64,000 bases of DNA from Rhodococcus marinonascens NBRC 14363 (GTDB lineage: Bacteria; Actinomycetota; Actinomycetes; Mycobacteriales; Mycobacteriaceae): contig NZ_BCXB01000003.1 of NCBI RefSeq assembly GCF_001894885.1, positions 223,208 to 287,207 on the forward strand, given 5' to 3'. The notes beneath the pieces are model-generated. The model saw nothing but the letters and a program-made list of their open reading frames with translations, was not told the DNA's origin and did no database searches. A program made the position numbers and the translations under genes. This document shows, piece after piece, positions 58,338 to 64,000 of this stretch. How positions within the stretch are numbered: the stretch's first letter is position 1; each line of letters starts with the position of its first letter.

Positions 58338-60158
58338 TCAGCGGCTGCCGCCCTGCCCCAGTACGGACCGCAACATGACGTCGAGTTGTTCGTAGGCGCC
58401 GACTGCGAGTCTCTCGAGCAGTGCCAGCTTGAGTTCCGGTTCTGCTGCGGTCATTTCGGCGTATCGATCGGCGGTGAGCACCGCGACCGTCACCGGCGTG
58501 TCGGTTCGGACGTCGTTGAGGAAGCGGGAGTCGAGGATCACCGTCATCTCCCCGAAGCTCATTCCGGCAGAAAGCGTCACGATCCGGTGCACCGCCCCCG
58601 ACTGGTCTGTGACTGTCGTGCTTACCTGACCGGACAGCAGCAGGAACAACCCGCATGCGCCGTCGCCGCGTCGGACGATGTATTCACCGCGAGCGTACGT
58701 TCGGGTCTCGAGATCGTCGGTGAACCACTCCAGTTGCCCGGGACTCAGCGAGGACAGCACCGGATGCTCGGAGACCGCAACCGAGCGGGACTGGCGGGCA
58801 GTGCTGCAGTACCGATCCAGCAGGATGTCCTCGCACCACTGCACTGCGGCGTCGAGATCGGCGTACACCCTGCCGGTGCTCCCCGACAGGTTGGAGTGGG
58901 TGTTGCCGAGCAGGCCGACTGGGTCGACGAAGGTGATCGCACACCCCCGTTCTGTCAGGTCGGCGCGCAGGGTCTCGATCATGCGGCGCGCGATCCCGCC
59001 GACCTCGTCGACGCGGCGGACGTCGACGACCACCACTTCGAGGCCCTCCTCGGAACCGCCGATCTCCCGGACCGCTGTCTCCGCACCCGCGAACAGCAGA
59101 TCTCCATGGAGTTCGTAGATTCGGCCTCGGTTGCCGACGTCGTCGAGCGTGGCTCGTTCGGCGAGTGTCCGCCGCATCCGGGAGGGTGCGTCGGAGACGG
59201 AGTAGCGAGCGCGGATCGCCGACCGGGCTGCGCGGGTGACGTGGAGGAAGTGAAGTTCCAGTTCGGACGACAGGGCTCGGCACGCCTCCACGCCGCGCAC
59301 GCTGTTGCCGTGGGAATCGAGTCGCGGCGAGTAAATCGCGATGCCGATCTGGCCCGGAAGCACAGCAATGACCCCGCCGCCGACGCCACTCTTGGCCGGC
59401 AACCCCACCTCGTACAACCACTTCCCCGCGCCGTCGTACATCCCGCACGTCGACATCACGCTCAGCACCCGCTCGACGAGAGCCGGATCCAGGACCGTGT
59501 CTTGGGTGAGGGGGTTGACTCCGTTGTTCGCCATCGTCGCGGCCATCAAGCTCAGATCTCGGCAGGTCACGTCGATCGAGCACTGGCGAAAGTACAGGTC
59601 GACCGCCTCGTCGGGGTTGCCGGCGATGATGCCGAACGAGCGCAGCATGTGCCCGATGGCGCGATTGCGGTGTCCGGTCCGAGACTCGGAGGCGTACACG
59701 GAGTCGTTGAACGTCAGTGCCCGGCCTGCGTACCGCGAATACGCCCTCCGGATCCGCTCGAACCTCGAGTCCACATCCGGTCCGGCAACCAGCGCCGCCG
59801 CAGTGATGGCGCCCGCGTTGATCATGGGATTGCGCGGCCGCTCGGTGTGCGGATCGAGGCTGATCTCGTTGAACGCTTCCCCGGACGGTTCGACATCGAT
59901 CTTGGTGGCGATAGCGTCGGCCCCGCAGTCGGCGAGCGCGAGAGCGTAGGTGAAGGGTTTCGAGATGGACTGGATCGTGAAGGGCAGCCGGGTGTCGCCG
60001 ACCTCGTACACATGGCCGTCGACCGTCGCAACGCAGATGCCGAACGAGTCGGGCGCTACAGCCGCGAGTTCGGGAATGTAGTCGGCAAGTGTGCCGTCAC
60101 GGTTCTCCGCGGTTCGGTCGAAGATATTTGCGATCAGCGCGTCCACGACAGTGCTCAT
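58338..60158 (-). CDS. glsA: Glutaminase fused to STAS and cyclic-nucleotide-binding domains
   Basis: This is a 606-residue three-domain protein. Residues 1-310 are a serine-type glutaminase (L-glutamine to glutamate and ammonia): Ser64 and Lys67 in QSISKPFTY, NPMINAGAI, SVYASESRTGHRN and GLPAKSGVGGGVIAVLPG (catalytic Tyr/Lys region). Residues about 345-450 are a STAS domain (GRIYELHGDLLFAGAETAV and VVVDVRRVDEVGGIA), as in anti-sigma antagonists and transporters. Residues about 470-590 are a cNMP-binding domain (YARGEYIVRRGDGACGLFLL, then GMSFGEMTVI with a following Arg). The ligand could be cAMP or another small molecule. STAS-fused glutaminases are known; the added cNMP domain suggests allosteric control of glutamine use. 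It stands alone, divergent from dxs. Confidence 0.92.
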   Translation of the reverse strand: MSTVVDALIANIFDRTAENRDGTLADYIPELAAVAPDSFGICVATVDGHVYEVGDTRLPFTIQSISKPFTYALALADCGADAIATKIDVEPSGEAFNEISLDPHTERPRNPMINAGAITAAALVAGPDVDSRFERIRRAYSRYAGRALTFNDSVYASESRTGHRNRAIGHMLRSFGIIAGNPDEAVDLYFRQCSIDVTCRDLSLMAATMANNGVNPLTQDTVLDPALVERVLSVMSTCGMYDGAGKWLYEVGLPAKSGVGGGVIAVLPGQIGIAIYSPRLDSHGNSVRGVEACRALSSELELHFLHVTRAARSAIRARYSVSDAPSRMRRTLAERATLDDVGNRGRIYELHGDLLFAGAETAVREIGGSEEGLEVVVVDVRRVDEVGGIARRMIETLRADLTERGCAITFVDPVGLLGNTHSNLSGSTGRVYADLDAAVQWCEDILLDRYCSTARQSRSVAVSEHPVLSSLSPGQLEWFTDDLETRTYARGEYIVRRGDGACGLFLLLSGQVSTTVTDQSGAVHRIVTLSAGMSFGEMTVILDSRFLNDVRTDTPVTVAVLTADRYAEMTAAEPELKLALLERLAVGAYEQLDVMLRSVLGQGGSR

Positions 60159-60407
60159 GAGACGACCCTAGGAGTCTGATCACCACGATGTCGGGGTTCG
60201 GATGAGCGGGACCGCGCGGCAATCGTGTGAAGCCAGTCACGGCAGCGGCGACGATACCCAAGGAGAATTGTCGGTATAGGGGACCTACCTGCCCTGCCGT
60301 GTTTCCGGCACGTCCTCGGCTCCGTACACTGGTTTCACTGTGACGTGACACGAAGCCACGTGGCATTGGCACGTAAGGCAGCGTGCATCACGGAGGGAGC
60401 GATCTCG

Positions 60408-62360
60408 TTGGGTGTTCTTGCCCGTATCCAGACGCCTGACGATCTTCGTCAGCTGAATCCGGCGGAGATGAGGCAGCTCGCCGGGGAGATCCGGCAGTTC
60501 CTTGTGCAGAAAGTCGCGGCGACCGGCGGGCATCTGGGTCCGAACCTCGGCGTCGTCGAGTTGACGCTCGCGGTACACCGCGTCTTCGAGTCACCGTCCG
60601 ACCCGATCATCTTCGACACCGGTCACCAGGCGTATGTCCACAAGATCCTCACAGGCCGCAAGGACGACTTCGATTCGCTCCGAAAGCAGGGCGGGCTCTC
60701 CGGCTATCCGTGCCGGGCCGAGAGCGATCACGACTGGGTCGAGTCTTCGCACGCCTCGGCGTCACTGTCCTATGCGGACGGTCTCGCGAAGGCATTCGAG
60801 ATCACCGGCCAGGCGCGCCATGTGGTCGCCGTCGTGGGCGACGGAGCCCTGACCGGCGGCATGTGCTGGGAGGCCCTGAACAACATCGCGTCAGGCAAGG
60901 ACCGTTCGGTGGTGATCGTCGTCAACGACAACGGCCGCTCGTACGCTCCGACGATCGGTGGTCTCGCGGACCACCTCGCCACGCTGCGCCTCCAACCCTC
61001 CTACGAGCGGATCCTCGACAACGGTCGCAGGATCCTCAAGCAGATCCCGTGGGTCGGGCCGACCGCCTACTCGGTGCTGCACGGGATGAAGGCCGGCATC
61101 AAGGACGCCGTCGCTCCGCAGGTGATGTTTACCGATCTCGGCATCAAGTATCTCGGACCGGTCGATGGACACGACGAGGTGGCGCTCGAATCCGCGCTGC
61201 GGCGTGCGAAGGCTTTCGGCGGACCTGTCATCGTTCACGCCGTCACCCGCAAGGGTATGGGCTACGCGCCCGCCGAGAACCACGTGGCCGATCAGATGCA
61301 CTCGACCGGCGTGATCGATCCGCTGACAGGGAAGTCGGCTGGGACTGCATCGGCCGACTGGACGTCGGTGTTCTCGGCCGAGTTGATCGAGCAGGCCGGT
61401 CTGCGGCAGGACATCGTGGCCATCACCGCTGCGATGGCGGGTCCCACCGGACTCGCCGCCTTCGGTGAAAGATTCCCCGACCGGATGTTCGACGTCGGGA
61501 TCGCCGAGCAGCATGCCGTCACCTCCGCGGCGGGCCTTGCCCTCGGCGGACTGCATCCGGTGGTCGCGATCTACTCGACCTTCCTCAACCGCGCGTTCGA
61601 CCAGTTGCTGATGGACGTGGCGTTGCTGAAGTTGCCCGTGACCTTCGTTCTCGATCGCGCAGGTATCACCGGCAGCGACGGCGCCAGCCACAACGGCATG
61701 TGGGACATGTCGCTGCTGGGCATCGTTCCCGGTATGCAGGTTGCGGCTCCACGTGACAGCGACACTCTCCGCGAGGAGTTGATTGAGGCCCTGGGTGTCA
61801 AAGGCCCTACCGCACTGCGCTTCCCGAAGGGTGCGGTATGCGACGTCGTGCCCGCGGTGAGCCGACTGGACGGCGTCGTCGACATCCTTCGCGCCCCATC
61901 CGGACCGAAACATGTCCTGATCGTGTCGGTCGGCGCGTTCGCCGGTCTCGCACTCACCTCCGCCGACCGGCTGGAGCAGCAGGGCATCTGCGCGACCGTT
62001 GTCGATCCGCGCTGGGTCCTCCCGGTCCCGGAGTCACTGGTGAAACTCGCCTCGGACTACAGCTTGGTGGTCACCGTCGAAGACAGCGGACTGCATGGTG
62101 GCATCGGTTCTACCGTCTCCTCGGCGCTGCGGTCGGCCGGCGTGGATGTGCCCTGCCGTGATCTCGGTGTTCCACAACAGTTCCTCGATCATGGGTCCCG
62201 CGCACAGATCCACGCCGAACTGGGCCTCACCGCGCAGGACGTCGCCCAGCAGATCACGGGATGGGTTGCCGGCCTGGGGAACCTGAACCCCACCGGGCGG
62301 GACGATATCGACGCGTATGAGCGCGCACAGCGCGTCGAGAGGAACGGCTGTCAAGGCTGA
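60408..62360 (+). CDS. dxs: 1-deoxy-D-xylulose-5-phosphate synthase Dxs
   Basis: Dxs is a 650-residue thiamine-diphosphate enzyme. It condenses pyruvate and glyceraldehyde-3-phosphate into DXP, the first step of the MEP isoprenoid pathway that supplies polyprenyl carriers and menaquinone. Seen: [15 protein letters not shown] (catalytic His, about 72), ThDP motif [16 protein letters not shown] (about 143), [13 protein letters not shown], second-domain [16 protein letters not shown] (Glu, about 364) and [20 protein letters not shown] chose TTG 60408 ([13 protein letters not shown]); GGAGGGAG lies upstream at long spacing, so the start is uncertain, but the open frame to 60345 is unlike the family. 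Confidence 0.95.
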   Translation: MGVLARIQTPDDLRQLNPAEMRQLAGEIRQFLVQKVAATGGHLGPNLGVVELTLAVHRVFESPSDPIIFDTGHQAYVHKILTGRKDDFDSLRKQGGLSGYPCRAESDHDWVESSHASASLSYADGLAKAFEITGQARHVVAVVGDGALTGGMCWEALNNIASGKDRSVVIVVNDNGRSYAPTIGGLADHLATLRLQPSYERILDNGRRILKQIPWVGPTAYSVLHGMKAGIKDAVAPQVMFTDLGIKYLGPVDGHDEVALESALRRAKAFGGPVIVHAVTRKGMGYAPAENHVADQMHSTGVIDPLTGKSAGTASADWTSVFSAELIEQAGLRQDIVAITAAMAGPTGLAAFGERFPDRMFDVGIAEQHAVTSAAGLALGGLHPVVAIYSTFLNRAFDQLLMDVALLKLPVTFVLDRAGITGSDGASHNGMWDMSLLGIVPGMQVAAPRDSDTLREELIEALGVKGPTALRFPKGAVCDVVPAVSRLDGVVDILRAPSGPKHVLIVSVGAFAGLALTSADRLEQQGICATVVDPRWVLPVPESLVKLASDYSLVVTVEDSGLHGGIGSTVSSALRSAGVDVPCRDLGVPQQFLDHGSRAQIHAELGLTAQDVAQQITGWVAGLGNLNPTGRDDIDAYERAQRVERNGCQG

Positions 62361-62374
62361 CCTCTCGCCGACGG

Positions 62375-62409
62375 GATCCGGCCGAATCACAGGGTGATCC
62401 GGCCGGATC
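62375..62409. terminator. Terminator between dxs and the sugar transporter gene
   Basis: This hairpin has 16-bp arms with one mismatch (GATCCGGCCGAATCAC / GTGATCCGGCCGGATC) and a 3-nt loop AGG. It lies between the convergent dxs stop (62360) and the transporter stop (62413) and should act in both directions. Confidence 0.88.
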
Positions 62410-62412
62410 GGA

Positions 62413-63816
62413 TCAGGCGCGCATTTCCTCGAGTTCCTTGCCCGTCGTCTCCGGGATGTTAGACCGAACGAAGAAGAACGAGAGCAGGGCGAAGAACGCG
62501 AACGTCCCATAAAGGAACCACAGGCCAACCGACTGGGTCAGTGGCGGGAAGGCCAGGGACACTGCGAAGTTGGCGAGCCAGTTGGCCGCCGTACTGATAC
62601 CGAGGGCGACGGTGCGCATGTCGTTGGGGAACATTTCACCCAACAGCACCCACATGACCGGCCCCCACGTGGAGGCGAAGAAGACGACGAAGAGGTTGGC
62701 GCCGACGAGGGCGACCGGACCCCACGGGCCGGGAAGGTCGACGTTGTCGCCGCTTCCCGTCGCCTGTGAGAAGGCGATTGCGGCCATCAGCAGGCTCACG
62801 AACATGCCGATCGAGCCGATCATCAGTAGGATTCGACGGCCGACCCGGTCGACGAACAGGATCGCGACGAATGTCATGCCGACGTTGATGATCGAGGTGA
62901 TCACCGACGTCGTGAAGGACTGGCTCTCGGTGAACCCCACAGACCTCCACAGCGTGGTGGAGTAGTAGAAGATCGCGTTGATACCGACGAACTGCTGCAA
63001 GATGGCCATTGTGATGCCGACCCAGACGATGGGCTGCAGCCCGAACTTCGGTCCGCGAATATCTGCGAACGAGGTGGCCGATTCGTGGTGCAGGCTTTGC
63101 CGGATCTCCCGGACTTTTCGCTGCGGGTCGTGTTCGCCGGTGATGGACTTGAGAATTCTGGCGGCCTCCTCGTCGAGGTGCCTTTCCACCAGATAGCGGG
63201 GAGACTCGGGAATGAGTAGGGCCAGAACGCTGTAGGCGATCGCGGGAATCACGCCGATGAGGAACATCCACCGCCAGGCCTCGAGGCCCAGCCACAGTTC
63301 GTTCGCCGCACCGTCCGCGGCGTTCGCCATCACCGCATTCGACAGCAGCGCGGCGAAGATGCCGATCGTGATGGCCAGTTGTTGGAGCGAGGCCAGTGCA
63401 CCGCGGTGGCGGGCGGGCGCGATCTCCGCGATGTACGTCGGTGCGATGACGGATGCGATACCGATACCGACTCCACCGACCACGCGCCACAACAGCAGGT
63501 CGGGCACGCTGAACGCGAACCCGGACCCGATCGAGTTGATGATGAAGAGTGCCGAACCGAGCAGCATCACTTTCTTGCGGCCCCAGCGGTCTGCGAGGCG
63601 GCCCGCGAACCACGCGCCGACAGCACATCCGAGCAGGGCGATCGCCACCGAGAAGCCTAGGAGGACTGGTCCGAGCTGGAAGTGGCCCTCAAGGGCGTCG
63701 ACCGCACCATTTATGACCGAGCTATCGAATCCGAAGAGAAACCCACCCACGGCGGCGGCGATGGTGACTCCGACAACCCTGACGGTATGTGAATCTGATG
63801 TCTGTGCTTCTATCAT
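62413..63816 (-). CDS. MFS sugar porter
   Basis: This is a 467-residue major facilitator sugar transporter with twelve predicted helices. Sugar-porter signatures are seen: GFLFGFDSSVINGAV (helix 1), GRLADRWGRKKVMLLGS (loop 2-3), RVVGGVGIGIASVIAPTYIAEIAP (in parts GVGIGIASVIAPTYIAEI), PESPRYLVER (end of helix 6), QQFVGINAIFYYS (helix 7, substrate Gln/Asn) and DRVGRRILLMIG (loop 8-9). C-terminal PETTGKELEEMRA is the PETKG-type motif. The substrate is probably glucose or a similar sugar, by proton symport. The start ATG 63816 fits. A palindrome lies 48-62 bp upstream. Confidence 0.93.
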   Translation of the reverse strand: MIEAQTSDSHTVRVVGVTIAAAVGGFLFGFDSSVINGAVDALEGHFQLGPVLLGFSVAIALLGCAVGAWFAGRLADRWGRKKVMLLGSALFIINSIGSGFAFSVPDLLLWRVVGGVGIGIASVIAPTYIAEIAPARHRGALASLQQLAITIGIFAALLSNAVMANAADGAANELWLGLEAWRWMFLIGVIPAIAYSVLALLIPESPRYLVERHLDEEAARILKSITGEHDPQRKVREIRQSLHHESATSFADIRGPKFGLQPIVWVGITMAILQQFVGINAIFYYSTTLWRSVGFTESQSFTTSVITSIINVGMTFVAILFVDRVGRRILLMIGSIGMFVSLLMAAIAFSQATGSGDNVDLPGPWGPVALVGANLFVVFFASTWGPVMWVLLGEMFPNDMRTVALGISTAANWLANFAVSLAFPPLTQSVGLWFLYGTFAFFALLSFFFVRSNIPETTGKELEEMRA

Positions 63817-64000
63817 TGAAAACCTGATTTCGGCGAGCGTTCCTACTTAGGGACGCGAGCGATGTGATCCGCGATCACCTTACGCCCGAGTTGCCGATCC
63901 GCCGATAGCTAAATACCATCCATTATTCAAACTTTCCCATTTTCCCATTTTTCCTATTTCGCGGCCTCGCTAGAGAGTGGTGGATGGCGGAAAGGTCTTA
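63817..64000. other. Upstream region of the sugar transporter gene, to window end
   Basis: This is 184 bp with the palindrome above. From about 63910 it is unusually AT-rich for this chromosome, with CCCATTT-like short repeats near 63936-63958. No gene start is visible before the window ends. Confidence 0.4.
63864..63878. promoter_or_regulatory. Palindrome upstream of the sugar transporter gene
   Basis: GTGATC-CGC-GATCAC is a perfect 15-bp palindrome 48-62 bp upstream of the transporter start. It may be an operator for a dimeric regulator (GntR-, LacI- or CRP-type). It does not fit the GlxR/CRP pattern exactly, because TGTGA and TCAC are separated by 7 bp rather than 6. Confidence 0.42.

Noticed and set aside
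56446..58656. A 736-codon minus-strand open frame spanning the ABC permease and much of the ATPase region.
   Set aside because: Only its last 279 codons are the permease. The rest is an out-of-frame, Arg/Pro-rich shadow of the ATPase gene, which has all ABC motifs in another frame.
57879..60179. A 766-codon plus-strand open frame antisense to the exporter ATPase and glutaminase genes.
   Set aside because: High-GC antisense opening without recognisable domains. The glutaminase frame on the other strand has clear catalytic motifs over the full length.
63863..63879. A GlxR/CRP binding site upstream of the sugar porter.
   Set aside because: TGTGA and TCAC(C) are present but spaced by 7 bp instead of 6, and the outer base does not match. 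It is kept only as an unassigned palindrome.

Overview
This is a GC-rich, gene-dense actinobacterial chromosome segment. It most likely comes from Rhodococcus or a close relative in the Mycobacteriales; the genus is inferred from gene content and protein similarity recalled from memory. The gene order follows, in reverse, the Mycobacterium tuberculosis block from lexA (Rv2720) to dxs (Rv2682): lexA, LysM/ChiZ-like gene, nrdR, ideR, sigB, sigA, ppgK, suhB, cei, DUF4193, DUF3093, dut, DUF3710, OB-fold, DUF3159, ceoC/ceoB, permease, RNA methyltransferase, ABC exporter, dxs. Lineage-specific genes are inserted. I see no rRNA, tRNA, insertion sequence, prophage or CRISPR array.

Layout. 1-9.7 kb: end of a uracil permease gene, an acyl-CoA dehydrogenase, the SOS repressor lexA divergent from an SOS-type LysM cell-wall gene (two LexA boxes between them), nrdR, hrpA and an alpha/beta hydrolase. 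10-16.6 kb: a class III aminotransferase, a YiiX-like protease-fold protein, a PhzF protein, the peroxide defence group ahpC-ahpD divergent from oxyR, and an HTH-less LysR protein beside DUF5997. 16.7-24.3 kb: a diacylglycerol kinase coupled to an alkyl-DHAP-synthase-like flavoprotein, then PAC2, hydrolase and Ski2-type helicase in one direction. 24.6-32.5 kb: a lipoprotein, DUF4192, ideR-galE and the lysine deacetylase/acetyltransferase pair acuC-pat. 32.6-44.4 kb: sigB behind an ECF-type promoter, a methyltransferase, small zinc-ribbon or membrane proteins, a RadD-like helicase, a two-gene K+/H+ antiporter, sigA and ppgK. 44.5-64 kb: suhB, cei, dut and conserved actinobacterial genes, two RCK potassium-channel regulators divergent from a KimA-like potassium importer, an RNA methyltransferase, a MarR regulator facing a DrrAB-type exporter, a glutaminase-STAS-cyclic-nucleotide-domain fusion, dxs and a sugar transporter.

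How the genes work together. The window is rich in stress and homeostasis control: DNA damage (lexA, the LysM gene, dut, nrdR, helicases), peroxide (oxyR/ahpCD), iron (ideR), general stress and growth sigma factors (sigB, sigA), potassium and pH (KhtT/KhtU-like antiporter, KimA-like symporter, CeoB/CeoC) and protein acetylation (acuC/pat). Most convergent pairs are separated by strong hairpins, several of them within short tandem repeats. The least ordinary features are the glutaminase fusion, the potassium gene cluster, the acuC-pat pair with an N-terminal GNAT domain, the 50-bp near-perfect palindrome at 39.3 kb and the repeat-built sigA terminator.
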